From Methylocystis sp. (GTDB lineage Bacteria > Pseudomonadota > Alphaproteobacteria > Rhizobiales > Beijerinckiaceae): 62,161 nt of DNA. Under the pieces are notes generated by a model, which saw only the letters and a program-made list of their open reading frames with translations, was not told the origin of the DNA and made no database searches. Below are positions 34,931-44,029 of the stretch, in pieces (positions within the stretch are counted from its first letter, which is position 1; each line of letters begins with the position of its first letter). The DNA lies in contig JACOUB010000031.1 of assembly GCA_016178015.1 (NCBI GenBank), positions 1 to 62,161 of the forward strand, in the 5' to 3' direction. The position numbers and the translations under genes are program-made.

Positions 34931-35796
34931 GCGGCGCCATGAGCTATCTGGCCGCGCGCAGCCTGCGCGACCCGATCGCCGAGAAACAGGCGCCGGTGAG
35001 GCCCCGCCTGCCGAATCTTTATGAAACACCGCCAGAACCGCGGGAGCTTGCAGCTTTCCCGCTCGAAGTGGAGATCGACCCGAAGGAGGAGCGGGCCGCA
35101 GCAAATCCGGCGGTTGCGCGGACCTTCTCATCGCCGCAGGAGCCTCGCATCGAGGCCAGCTCGTCTCAGGCCTTCGCAGCGCCTATCCCATCGCCAGCTG
35201 GCGCCGCAACCGCGCGAGAGCCGTCATCGCCGCGCGAGGCGGACGCGCCTCCTCCCTCGCCCAAAGTGCAACCGCCGCGCCGCGCCGAAATGCGTTCGCC
35301 AGCGCCGCACGCCGAGGACGATACGCCGCCCAAGCGCGAAGTGGCGCCGGTTCCGCCTCCTGCGCCAGCGCCGCGCCGGCGGCGCGCCGAAAACACGCCG
35401 CCAGCGCTGCGCGAGGCCGATGCTGGATTGGCTGCGTCAAGCGAGCCGCTGCCTCCAGTTTTGGGCGCGACGCCGCCACCGCGGACGGCGGAGACCTTGC
35501 GCACCACTTTTGAACGGGCTCAGGCTCCTGCGGAGCCCAGTGTTCCCTCGCGCGGCGGCCTCACGCCGCGCGCACCCTCGACAGTGCAGCGCGGCGAGAC
35601 GCCGCACCTCGCCGCGCCGCTGCCTTTTCCGCGAGTTCAAGCGGAATCGCCGCCAGCGCAACCACGCGTGCAGGTGACGATCGGGCGGATCGAGATCCGC
35701 GCCGCGCAAGCCCAGGCGCCTGCGAGGACGCCGCCGCCCCGGTCCGCGCCGGCGATGTCGCTCGACGATTATCTCGCGAAACGCGAGAAAGGCTGA
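34927..35796 (+). CDS. Pro/Ala-rich protein of the eCIS operon, unknown function
   Basis: A 289-residue protein that is mostly low-complexity Pro, Ala, Arg and Glu between residues 25 and 260. Short structured ends begin MSGAMSYLAARSLRDPIAEK and finish SAPAMSLDDYLAKREKG. It has no known domain. Proline-rich proteins of similar position occur in several eCIS operons. The four-base overlap with the preceding gene and the 10-base gap to the DUF4255 gene show that it belongs to the operon. It is probably disordered and could act as a linker or scaffold. Confidence 0.6.
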   Translation: MSGAMSYLAARSLRDPIAEKQAPVRPRLPNLYETPPEPRELAAFPLEVEIDPKEERAAANPAVARTFSSPQEPRIEASSSQAFAAPIPSPAGAATAREPSSPREADAPPPSPKVQPPRRAEMRSPAPHAEDDTPPKREVAPVPPPAPAPRRRRAENTPPALREADAGLAASSEPLPPVLGATPPPRTAETLRTTFERAQAPAEPSVPSRGGLTPRAPSTVQRGETPHLAAPLPFPRVQAESPPAQPRVQVTIGRIEIRAAQAQAPARTPPPRSAPAMSLDDYLAKREKG

Positions 35797-35806
35797 GAGG
35801 ACGCGC

Positions 35807-37051
35807 ATGAGCAATTTTCGCGGCGTCGCCACAGTGACCGCAACATTGCAACGGGTGCTGCAATCGGCTATCCAGGCCGATGTCGCCGGTGCGACAGTCA
35901 CAACCGTGCGGCCCGGCGAAGGCTCTTCCGCCAATCTGCCGACGACCGGCGTCAATCTCTTCCTCTATCAGGTCAGCGCGAACTCCCACCGCGCCAATGA
36001 CGACCTGCCGACGCGGCGAAGCGGCGGCGAGGCGCTTCAACGCCCGACGGCGGCGCTGGAGCTCCATTATCTCATGAGTTTTTTCGGCGACGATCTCAAG
36101 CTCGAGCCGCAGCGGCTGCTCGGCAGCGCCATGGCCTTCCTGCACGGGCAGCCGCAGCTCACCCGCGCGCAGATTCAAGCGGCGTCGGCGGACGCCTCAA
36201 AGCCGTTTCTTGCAGGTTCAGATCTCGCCGACCAACCGGATCTTGTGCGCCTTGCGTCGACGAGCCTGTCGCTCGACGAGCTCTCGCGGCTCTGGTCGGT
36301 ATTCCTGCAGACGCATTATGTGCTGTCGACGACCTTCCGCGCCTCGACGGTACTGGTCGAGCAGCAGATTTCGACGCAAACGCCGCTCCCGGCGCGCGAA
36401 TTGCGGCTCTCCGCGATCCCGTTGCGGCGGCCCTATATTTCGCGCATTACGGCGCAAGCCGGCGAGGGCGAGCCGATTACGCCCGGCGCCGGAATCGCGG
36501 TCGAGGGAGTCGATTTTCTCGGCGACGGCGCCTTTGTCGACATTGACGGCGCGCCGGTGCCGCTTGCGAGCATTGATAATTTGCGCCTCACGCTCACGCT
36601 CCCGGCGGGCCTCGCCGCGGGAACGCACGCGCTTCTGGCGCGGCGGGGGCTCAAGCTCAGCCCGGGCGGCGATGTCCGGCCCGCCTTCGCCTCCAATCTC
36701 GCCGCCTTCGTCCTGCAGCCGGTCGTTACGAAGACCGCGGGCAATTTCGATGTTGCGATCATCAATGTGCAGGGGACGGGCATGGCGCCGCGCTCTGCGA
36801 CCATCACGATCAAAGTCGCGCCGCAGATCGGCGCCGACCAGATCGCGACCTTGGAGTTGCTGGGTCCGCAGGGCATCGCTTTCACGTTTATGGCGGCGCC
36901 GCGCGCAGCGGCTACAGCGCAACTCGTGTTCAACATCACGGGCGTCGTCGCCGGCGACTATTTTGTGCAGACGCGGATCGACGGCGCAGCGAGCCCGCTG
37001 GAGCTGAACGCCAATCGCGCCCCTGTTGCGCCCAAGGCGACGATCCCATGA
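35807..37051 (+). CDS. DUF4255 (Afp16/Pvc16-like) tail terminator
   Basis: A 414-residue protein. Its N-terminal DUF4255 region starts MSNFRGVATVTATLQRVLQ and includes VNLFLYQVSANSHRANDDLP, ALELHYLMSFFG and DDLKLEPQRLLGSAMAFLH. Two Ig-like beta domains follow (about 210-305 and 310-410). In Afp/PVC particles this protein caps the sheath-tube end and fixes tube length. It overlaps the ATPase start by four bases. Confidence 0.85.
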   Translation: MSNFRGVATVTATLQRVLQSAIQADVAGATVTTVRPGEGSSANLPTTGVNLFLYQVSANSHRANDDLPTRRSGGEALQRPTAALELHYLMSFFGDDLKLEPQRLLGSAMAFLHGQPQLTRAQIQAASADASKPFLAGSDLADQPDLVRLASTSLSLDELSRLWSVFLQTHYVLSTTFRASTVLVEQQISTQTPLPARELRLSAIPLRRPYISRITAQAGEGEPITPGAGIAVEGVDFLGDGAFVDIDGAPVPLASIDNLRLTLTLPAGLAAGTHALLARRGLKLSPGGDVRPAFASNLAAFVLQPVVTKTAGNFDVAIINVQGTGMAPRSATITIKVAPQIGADQIATLELLGPQGIAFTFMAAPRAAATAQLVFNITGVVAGDYFVQTRIDGAASPLELNANRAPVAPKATIP

Positions 37052-38994
37052 GCGCGCAGGACGAAAACGGCTGGCCTGCGGCCAATCGTGCCAGTCTCGC
37101 GGCGGAGCTCGCCCGACTGCGTGCGGTCCTGGAGCGGCGCGCACTGCCGCCTACGCCTGATCCGCGCGGGCCGACTTCCGCGCTTGACCTGCTCACAAAG
37201 AAATTCGCGCTCTCCGATTTCGAACGCGATGTGCTGCTACTCTGCGCGGGCGCCGAGCTAGACGGTGAATTCGCGGAACTGCTCCGCGCTGCAACGGGCG
37301 CCAAGATTACGAATTTCGGATTAGCCTTGGCGGCCCTCCCCGAGGCGCATTGGAGCGCTCTCGCGCCGACGGGACCGCTACGCTTCTGGCGGCTGATCGA
37401 AGTCCGTCCTAGCGATACGCTGACCAGCGCGCCGTTGCGCATTGACGAGCGCATTCTCCATTATCTCGCCGGCGTGCCACATCTCGACGAACGCTTGCAC
37501 GGACTGGTTCGTCCCTATCACGACGCGGAGCCGCTCTCGGCGGCTCAGAGCGAGACCGCGCAGCGTCTCGCCGCGCTGTGGGCCGACGCCGGCGCGCGCG
37601 GCGAACCCTGGCCCGCCGCGCAGCTTGTCGGGCCTGAGGACGCGGGCGCCGTGGCTGTGGCCTCCGCCGCCTGCGCGGCGCGAGAACTTGGCCTTTGCGT
37701 CATGCGCGGGGCGGACCTGCCGGTCGCGGCGAGCGATCGAGCGGCCTTTCAACGGCTGTGGGAGCGCGAGGCAGCACTCGGCGAAAGCGGACTGCTAATT
37801 TGCGTGGAGGACGCCGACGGCCCCGAGACTCTGCGCACGGCGGCGGCCTTTGCCGAACATACGCGCTCCGCCGTGATCCTCGCCTGCCGCGAGCCCTTGC
37901 GCGCCGCAGGCAGGCCGTTGACGCGCCTCGATCTCGAAAAGCCGCCACGCGCGGAGCAGGCCGCGCTCTGGCGCCACGCGCTTGCGCCACTCGCCGAGCG
38001 CCTGCAAGAGCAAGAAAACGGCGTGCTCGACGAGTCGATCGAGCGGCTCGTGAATCAATTCGATCTCTCGCCAGCCGCCATTGACGCGACCGCGGCGCTC
38101 GTGTCCGGAGATTTGACCGAGACGGACGCCGCCGCCACCGGCGAACTTCTGTGGAACGCCTGCCGCGCCCAGTCGCGCGCGCGGCTGGATGATCTCGCCC
38201 AGCGCCTCGAGACGACCGCGGCCTGGGACGATCTGGTGCTCCCCGCGGCGCAAAAAGCCGCGTTGCGTGAGATCGTCGCGCAAGTGCGCCAGCGCGCCAG
38301 GGTTTACGACCAATGGGGTTTCGCCGCAAAGAGCGCGCGCGGCCTCGGCGTAAGCGCGTTGTTCGCCGGAGTCTCCGGCACCGGCAAGACGCTCGCCGCC
38401 GAGATCATGGCGCATGAGCTGCGGCTTGACCTCTACCGCATCGATCTCAGCCAGGTCGTCAGCAAATATATCGGCGAGACCGAGAAGAATCTTCGCCGCG
38501 TGTTTGAGGCGGCGGAGACCGCCGGCGCCGTGCTTCTGTTCGACGAGGCCGACGCGCTGTTCGGCAAGCGCTCCGAGGTCAAGGACAGCCACGACCGTTA
38601 CGCCAATATGGAGGTGAGCTATCTGCTGCAGCGCATGGAGTCATATCGCGGCCTCGCGATCCTCACGACCAACATGCAGCAGGCGCTAGACCCCGCATTC
38701 AAACGCCGCCTGCGCTTCATTGTCCATTTTCCCTTCCCCGACGAGGCCGAGCGCGCCGAAATCTGGCGGCGCGTGTTCCCGCGCGAGACGCCGCTCGACG
38801 GCGTCGACGTGGCGCAGCTCGCACGGCTCAACGTCGCCGGCGGCAATATCCGCAACATTGCGCTCGGCGCGGCGTTTCTGGCGGCGGACGAACGTTCTCC
38901 GGTGCGCATGGCTCACCTCCTGCGCACCGCGCGGGCGGAATGCGCCAAGCTTGAACGTCCGCTGACCGACGGCGAAATCAGGGGCTGGGCATGA
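37048..38994 (+). CDS. AAA+ ATPase of the eCIS (Afp15-like)
   Basis: A 648-residue ATPase. An N-terminal region with a second, degenerate ATPase-like half (about 175-330) precedes the catalytic AAA core. That core has GVSGTGKT (Walker A, near residue 442), VLLFDEADALFGKRSEVKDSHDRYAN (Walker B and neighbours) and ILTTN (sensor 1). eCIS clusters almost always carry one such ATPase, required for assembly or cargo loading. It overlaps both neighbours by four bases. All the catalytic residues appear intact. Confidence 0.93.
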   Translation: MSAQDENGWPAANRASLAAELARLRAVLERRALPPTPDPRGPTSALDLLTKKFALSDFERDVLLLCAGAELDGEFAELLRAATGAKITNFGLALAALPEAHWSALAPTGPLRFWRLIEVRPSDTLTSAPLRIDERILHYLAGVPHLDERLHGLVRPYHDAEPLSAAQSETAQRLAALWADAGARGEPWPAAQLVGPEDAGAVAVASAACAARELGLCVMRGADLPVAASDRAAFQRLWEREAALGESGLLICVEDADGPETLRTAAAFAEHTRSAVILACREPLRAAGRPLTRLDLEKPPRAEQAALWRHALAPLAERLQEQENGVLDESIERLVNQFDLSPAAIDATAALVSGDLTETDAAATGELLWNACRAQSRARLDDLAQRLETTAAWDDLVLPAAQKAALREIVAQVRQRARVYDQWGFAAKSARGLGVSALFAGVSGTGKTLAAEIMAHELRLDLYRIDLSQVVSKYIGETEKNLRRVFEAAETAGAVLLFDEADALFGKRSEVKDSHDRYANMEVSYLLQRMESYRGLAILTTNMQQALDPAFKRRLRFIVHFPFPDEAERAEIWRRVFPRETPLDGVDVAQLARLNVAGGNIRNIALGAAFLAADERSPVRMAHLLRTARAECAKLERPLTDGEIRGWA

Positions 38995-39356
38995 GCGCGC
39001 GCGAGCAAGGCCCCCCTCGCTACGAACTGCGCATTGACGAGCTCGTGCTGGAGGGGTTCGCACCCGGCGACCGCCGCGCCGTCGCCGCCGCCATGGAGAG
39101 CGAATTGACGCGGCTTCTGTCCGGCCCCGATGCGCCCTTCACCGCCGTCGGCGCGCGCGGCTTTTCGGTCGACTCGCTCAACGCGGGGGCTTTCAGCATC
39201 GCCGCGGGGGCCTCGCCCGCGGCGGTCGGCGTCGCTGCGGCGCGCGCGGTGGGGCGCAGCCTGGGGGCTTTGTCGAGAGGCGGCCTCAGTGCAGGCAAGG
39301 GTTCCGGCGCCCAGGGCGAGCGCGGCCCGGCGGGCGCGAGAGGGAGGTCGCCATGA
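38991..39356 (+). CDS. Small eCIS-operon protein, unknown function
   Basis: A 121-residue Ala/Gly-rich protein between the ATPase and the cargo gene. Recognisable structured parts are PPRYELRIDELVLEGFAPGDRRAVAAAMESELTRL at the N-terminus and the Gly-Lys-rich end. It overlaps the ATPase by four bases and the cargo gene by four. A cargo-specific chaperone or adaptor is a reasonable guess from position; no family is recognised. Confidence 0.6.
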   Translation: MSAREQGPPRYELRIDELVLEGFAPGDRRAVAAAMESELTRLLSGPDAPFTAVGARGFSVDSLNAGAFSIAAGASPAAVGVAAARAVGRSLGALSRGGLSAGKGSGAQGERGPAGARGRSP

Positions 39357-42300
39357 GCGGCGCGTCCCCGGCCAGAACCCAGGTGGCGCCAGAGCCGGCT
39401 GTGGCGGTGCGGCGATCGGGGGAGCCGGCGCGCGAGCGCACCACATTTCCAGTCTCGCGCGGCTGGTCGCCGCCCGCCGACGACCCTCCGCGCCTTCGCG
39501 TCGGCCGCGCGAACGACCCCTGCGAGGCGGAGGCGGACGCCGCCGCCGAACGCGCGCTCTCTCGCCAGGCGACGAGCGCGTCGTCAGCTCTCGCGGCAGG
39601 GATGGCGACGCCAGGGGTTTTGCGAGCCAAAGCGCCTCCTGGAGGGGTGGCCACAGCGCCGCCCGGACTGGACCGCCAGATCGCCGCGGCCGCCAGCGAG
39701 GGCCGCGCCCTTCCCAGGGAGCAACGCGAGTTTTTCGAGCCGCGCTTCAACCATGACTTCGCCTCCGTGCGCGTCCACACCGGCCCATCCGCCGCAAAGG
39801 CGGCGTGGACAGCCGGGGCGCAAGCCTTCACCCTTGGCCGCGACATTTATTTTGGCGCCGGCGAATATCGACCGGACGGCGCGTCAGGCCGACGCCTTCT
39901 GGCGCATGAGTTGGCGCACACACTGCAAGAGCGCCCGAATGTAATCGCCCGCCGGGCGCTGCGGTCGGCGCCAGACCTCGCCGACGCGTCTACGGATGCG
40001 GGACCCGCTCGGCGCGGCGCCGAAGCGGCGGCGAGCGACTTTGCCGAAACGCTCGAGGGCGGCGAAGAAGTCACCCGCGAGCGTCTGGACCAGCTCGATC
40101 CCATGGCGCGGACCGAGGCGATGGCGCGAATGCGCGCGCGGCTTCCGGCGGGAGAGACGGACAAGGCGACGGCGCTCGCGCGCAAGGAGGCCGAAAAGCC
40201 TGAAACGCAGTCGGCGCCTTCCCTCCCCGCCCCCGCGGCGGGGAGCAGGGACGAGAAAAAGGCGACGCCCGGCGAGCGGCGTCGAGGCGTGGAGACCCGC
40301 GCCGAGCCTGCCGCGCCGGCGCCGGTTGAGAATGTGGCCGCGGCTCCGACGAAGACGCCGACGCCGGCTCACGAACGCGCCAGCGCCGACGCCGCCGCGA
40401 AAATGCAAGAAGCCATCCGAACCGTTTCGGGCGAAGCGGAAACTGGAAGCGCCGAGGCGCAATTGAGTGTCGCGCCCGATGCGCCGGCAGGCGGGGATGG
40501 AGGTGGGGTGCCCGCGTCGCGAGGCGGCGCTGCCGCCGCGGCGGCGCAGGGCGCGATCGCCGCGCTCAGCGGGCGGGTCGCCGAGCTTGAAGAGGCGAAG
40601 AGTCTGCCAATCCGTTTTCAGGAGGACAGCGGCGGGCCGCCGGGCGATCCTGTTGCCTTCGCGCGTCAACGCGAGAGCACGGGGCTCGCGGCCGGCTTTA
40701 TCGAACGCGCCGCCGCAAAGATAGAGACGCTGCTTGCCGCCGCGCTGGCGACGCCCGCCGCGGCCCTGAGCGGTCTCGACGCGGCGCGAGCGGCGATCGC
40801 TGGCCAGCTCGCCGCGCAGGGGGCGGCGATCCATGGCGACGCGGACAAATCTCGCAAGAGCGTGAATGGCCAGGCCGCGCGCGTGCGCTCCGCCATCGAC
40901 GCGAAACAGGCAGGAGCCGACAGCGCCGCTGCCGCCGACGTGAAGGCGGCGCGGGACCGCGCCCGCACCGCCCGCGATACAGCGAGCGCCGACATCGGCA
41001 AGCGCTCCGAGAAGGAAAAAGGGCGCATTTCCAAGGGCTACGCCGACGCAGAGGCGCCCATGGCCGCCGTGGGCGATGACGCAGCGGGCAAGGCCGTATC
41101 CGCCGCCGCCGCGTGGAAAACAAAGCTCCCGCCTTATGAAACGGACTGGAGCATTTTGGACGGCCCCGTCGAGAACGACAGGATCGACGCCAAGAAGGAG
41201 GCGGTCGACAAGGTTGCCGCCGAATATGGCAAGAGCTTCCGTGAGAGCGCCAGGGACCAGGCCGCCAAGCTTCCCGCGAGCAAGCCCGAGGTGCTGGCCA
41301 AGGTCGACGACATCACGCGGCAGGCGGGCGCAGGCCTCACGACCCAGCTCGAACAGATCGACCAGGGCGCGAGCGCACAGGAGAAGGGCGCCAAGGCGCA
41401 ATCGAAGCAGTCGGCGCTGAAAATGAAGGGCGCGCTGGGTTCGAGCGCTGCGCAAAATCTCGCCGCGCTCGACGCCGCCGAGAAACAGCACAGTTCGACG
41501 CTCGCGGCGCAAGGCGCTGGAGTGCAAGATTCGCTCGACGAATCGACGGCGGCCGGCATCTCCGGCCTCGCGGATGGCGTCTCCCAGGCGAGCGCGGAAC
41601 TGATCGGCTCGATTCGCAGCTTCGTCGATTCAGCAGCCGAAACGCCGGTTCCCGAGCGTGAGGAGCTGGCCGGGGCGCTGGACGAGGCCGCCGGCAATGT
41701 CGAGGGGCCGGTCGGGGCGATGGCGACGCAAATCGCTTCAGTCGCGCCGTCGCTGGCGCAAACGAACGCCGCCGTGAGCGAGCAGGGCGCAGGCGCGCTC
41801 ACGGCGACGGCGGCCGCCGCGCGGCAGGGCTTCGAGGGCGTTGCGACCAGCTTCGCGACGAGCGCGGCAGGGGTGAACCAACAGGCGGCCCAGGGTTTCA
41901 GGGCGCTTAACAAATCCAATCGCAAGGCGGCCGACGGCATCGGCGCGCAGGCCGAGGCCGGCTTCCTCGAAGCGGCCAAAAACGCCGGCGCGTCATTCAA
42001 GGACTTCGGCGATCTGGTCGAAGACAATTTCCGCGTGGGGCGCGAGCAGATGCTCGCGAGCCTCTGGAGCAAGGAGACCCAGGGCAAGCTCGACGCCGAC
42101 ATGGACAAATACGCCGAAGAGGCCGCCAGTCATGTGCAGCCGCGCTGGAAGCGGGTGTTGAAATGGGTGGTGACGATCGTCGTGATCGTCGCGGTGATCG
42201 CCATCACCGTGGCGAGCGCAGGCGCCCTGGGACCTGTCGGAATTATCTTGCTGGGCGCAGCGCTGGGCGCGGCGGCGGGCGCGGTGCAGACCATCGCCGA

Positions 42301-42778
42301 CAATCTGATCGACGGCAAACCCTGGTCCGAGGGCGTGGTCAAGGCTATGATCGTCGGCGCCATCGGCGGCGCAGTTGGCGGCGCCGGCGGCGTGCTGCTC
42401 AAGGGCGTTGGTTCGATCGCGCTGAAAATCGGACTGGAGGCGGGGATCAACATCGTCGGCGGCGTCGCCGGCGAGGTCGTGGGCAGCCTCGCCGTCGGCG
42501 AGATCGGCGGGGCCCCCCGCCCCGCATCCCACCATCGAGCCGCCGCCGCCCGCGCCGGCGGGCAAGCTGCGCTCCTTCCTGGAACAGACCAAAGTCCTTG
42601 CGCCGCGCCCGGGCGCGCCCGTGCCGGAAGTGAATGTCGGCGCGGGCGCAGGCGCCGGCGGCGGAGAGGCGGGCCCACGGGCCTCTGTCGCAACGCCGGA
42701 GCCGGCCCCGAGCGCCACGGCGACGCCGGAGCCCGCCGCTCCGCAGCCACGACGCGCAATCGGCTTCGGCGAGCGTGA
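39353..42778 (+). CDS. DUF4157 eCIS cargo protein, N-terminal part (frame broken at 42510)
   Basis: About 1,055 residues are meaningful before the frame fails. Residues 1-100 are disordered. A DUF4157 metallopeptidase-like domain covers about 110-195 (RFNHDFASVRVHTGP, LLAHELAHTLQE with HExxH). A long Ala-rich, charged, probably coiled-coil body covers 250-925. Around 930-1055 is a Gly-rich membrane-like segment (RVLKWVVTIVVIVAVIAITV). Past GEIGG the sequence turns into shadow translation, while the true continuation is in the +1 frame downstream. DUF4157 proteins are known eCIS companions. Overlap with the preceding gene places it in the operon. Confidence 0.75.
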   Translation: MSGASPARTQVAPEPAVAVRRSGEPARERTTFPVSRGWSPPADDPPRLRVGRANDPCEAEADAAAERALSRQATSASSALAAGMATPGVLRAKAPPGGVATAPPGLDRQIAAAASEGRALPREQREFFEPRFNHDFASVRVHTGPSAAKAAWTAGAQAFTLGRDIYFGAGEYRPDGASGRRLLAHELAHTLQERPNVIARRALRSAPDLADASTDAGPARRGAEAAASDFAETLEGGEEVTRERLDQLDPMARTEAMARMRARLPAGETDKATALARKEAEKPETQSAPSLPAPAAGSRDEKKATPGERRRGVETRAEPAAPAPVENVAAAPTKTPTPAHERASADAAAKMQEAIRTVSGEAETGSAEAQLSVAPDAPAGGDGGGVPASRGGAAAAAAQGAIAALSGRVAELEEAKSLPIRFQEDSGGPPGDPVAFARQRESTGLAAGFIERAAAKIETLLAAALATPAAALSGLDAARAAIAGQLAAQGAAIHGDADKSRKSVNGQAARVRSAIDAKQAGADSAAAADVKAARDRARTARDTASADIGKRSEKEKGRISKGYADAEAPMAAVGDDAAGKAVSAAAAWKTKLPPYETDWSILDGPVENDRIDAKKEAVDKVAAEYGKSFRESARDQAAKLPASKPEVLAKVDDITRQAGAGLTTQLEQIDQGASAQEKGAKAQSKQSALKMKGALGSSAAQNLAALDAAEKQHSSTLAAQGAGVQDSLDESTAAGISGLADGVSQASAELIGSIRSFVDSAAETPVPEREELAGALDEAAGNVEGPVGAMATQIASVAPSLAQTNAAVSEQGAGALTATAAAARQGFEGVATSFATSAAGVNQQAAQGFRALNKSNRKAADGIGAQAEAGFLEAAKNAGASFKDFGDLVEDNFRVGREQMLASLWSKETQGKLDADMDKYAEEAASHVQPRWKRVLKWVVTIVVIVAVIAITVASAGALGPVGIILLGAALGAAAGAVQTIADNLIDGKPWSEGVVKAMIVGAIGGAVGGAGGVLLKGVGSIALKIGLEAGINIVGGVAGEVVGSLAVGEIGGAPRPASHHRAAAARAGGQAALLPGTDQSPCAAPGRARAGSECRRGRRRRRRRGGPTGLCRNAGAGPERHGDAGARRSAATTRNRLRRA

Positions 42779-44018
42779 ACCCATCGCGCCAACGCCCGAG
42801 CCCGCGCCAGGCCAACCAAGACGCGCGATCGGATTCGGCGAGCGTGAGCCCATCGCGCCAACGCCCGAGCCCGCGCCCGGCCAACCAAGACGCGCGATCG
42901 GCTTCGGCGAACGTGAGCCCATTGCGCCGACACCCGAGCCCGCGCCGGGCCAACTAAGACGCGCGATCGGTTTTGGAGAGCGCGAACCCATCGCACCAAA
43001 GCCCGAGCCCGCGCCAGGCCAGCCGAGGCGCGCGATCGGTTTTGGCGAGCGTGAACCGATAGCGCCGCCTCCCGAGCCAGCGCCCGCGCCCAGAGCACCC
43101 AGCAAGGCGCCGGTCGATGTAGCCGCGCCGCCCCGCCCGCGTGCCATTCTTCACGAGCCGTCAGCCCCCCGCGCGGGCGGAGCGGGCGGTCATGAGCCCA
43201 TCCGCGCCGGGGGCCGCTCGAGTCTCGAGCCACGCGCCGCAGCGGAGCCGGCTAGCGGCGGCAAGGTGCCAGGCGCCGAGCCTGGGATCGCGGAGCCGGC
43301 ACCGGCGAAACCGGTGGAAGCCGTCGAAACTGCGCCCGCCAAAAAGCCGATCGAGCCAACCGCCGAAGCGGCGCCGGCCAAAGCAAAGACGTCTGCGAAG
43401 GCCGAAGAGGCTCCGCCGCCAGCCAAAGCCGAAGAGGCTCCATCACCAGCCAAGGCTAAAGAGGCTGCGCCGCCAGCCAAGGCCGAACCATTCGATATCA
43501 AGCAAATCGGCGCGGACGCAGAGGCCCCGCAAATCCTCGACGCGGATAATTTCTCCAAAGTCAAACTGAAGCCTGATCAGGACGCGCTCTATATTCTGCG
43601 GGACGCCGAAGGCAATGTGTTGAAGGTCGGCAAGACCTCCGCCAGCGGCGCGAAAAACCGCTTCAGAATATACAAGCAAGCTGGGAAACTGACAGGCAAA
43701 GACCTGCAGCTCGAGGTTCATCCATTGAAGCCCAGCGATCGCATCGCAGAGTATTACGAGCAGGCCCTGCGGGCGAAAATGGAAAATCAGGGGCACGCTC
43801 TGCCGTGGGATAACACGGGCCAAAGGCTCGGGCGTCCCGGTTTTGGCACGCCCGGGGAGGGAGTTCGCGCTCCCCCGGTCACGAAGGGCGAAATGGCGGA
43901 ACTGCTTAAGGCGCATAAAGGCGACTTGCGCAAAGTCGGTGAGGAGCTTCGGGTGCACAGGCAAACCGTCCGCCTGTGGGCAAAGTCATTGGGCCTCGTG
44001 CCCAAGGCTTTCAAGTGA
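42621..44018 (+). CDS. eCIS cargo, C-terminal part: repeats, GIY-YIG-like nuclease, HTH
   Basis: The frame that continues the DUF4157 protein from about 42513. In order it has PEPAP-rich linkers, five 23-residue repeats, three copies of a KAEEAPPPA unit, then a GIY-YIG-like domain. That domain reads LYILRDAEGNVLKVGKTSASG, NRFRIYKQAGKL, EYYEQALR and the tail LPWDNTGQRLGRPGFGTP, often seen in polymorphic-toxin nucleases. A final helix-turn-helix follows (ELLKAHKGDLRKVGEELRVH, RQTVRLWAKSLGL). Alone it starts at a GTG at 42621 with no strong RBS, so it was probably made as one polypeptide with the upstream part. The predicted target is DNA. Confidence 0.7.
   Translation: MPEVNVGAGAGAGGGEAGPRASVATPEPAPSATATPEPAAPQPRRAIGFGEREPIAPTPEPAPGQPRRAIGFGEREPIAPTPEPAPGQPRRAIGFGEREPIAPTPEPAPGQLRRAIGFGEREPIAPKPEPAPGQPRRAIGFGEREPIAPPPEPAPAPRAPSKAPVDVAAPPRPRAILHEPSAPRAGGAGGHEPIRAGGRSSLEPRAAAEPASGGKVPGAEPGIAEPAPAKPVEAVETAPAKKPIEPTAEAAPAKAKTSAKAEEAPPPAKAEEAPSPAKAKEAAPPAKAEPFDIKQIGADAEAPQILDADNFSKVKLKPDQDALYILRDAEGNVLKVGKTSASGAKNRFRIYKQAGKLTGKDLQLEVHPLKPSDRIAEYYEQALRAKMENQGHALPWDNTGQRLGRPGFGTPGEGVRAPPVTKGEMAELLKAHKGDLRKVGEELRVHRQTVRLWAKSLGLVPKAFK
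42750..43094 (+). repeat. Five tandem 69-base repeats in the cargo gene
   Basis: Five copies encode RRAIGFGEREPIAPTPEPAPG plus QP, with substitutions in the last two (K or P for T, L for P). They start at 42750, 42819, 42888, 42957 and 43026. The DNA copies differ at scattered third positions, so the array is not newly made. It separates the delivery part from the nuclease part. Confidence 0.85.
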
Positions 44019-44029
44019 GGTGAGCCACG

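Noticed and set aside
32627-35131. 834-residue open frame on the minus strand opposite sheath and tube genes
   Set aside because: It is an antisense shadow of high-GC genes; no motif, and the opposite strand carries clear sheath and tube proteins.
39353-42778. Last 90 residues of the first cargo frame (Arg/Ala-rich, APRPASHHRAAAARAGG onward)
   Set aside because: This is shadow translation after the frame break; the continuation with repeats and domains lies in the other frame.
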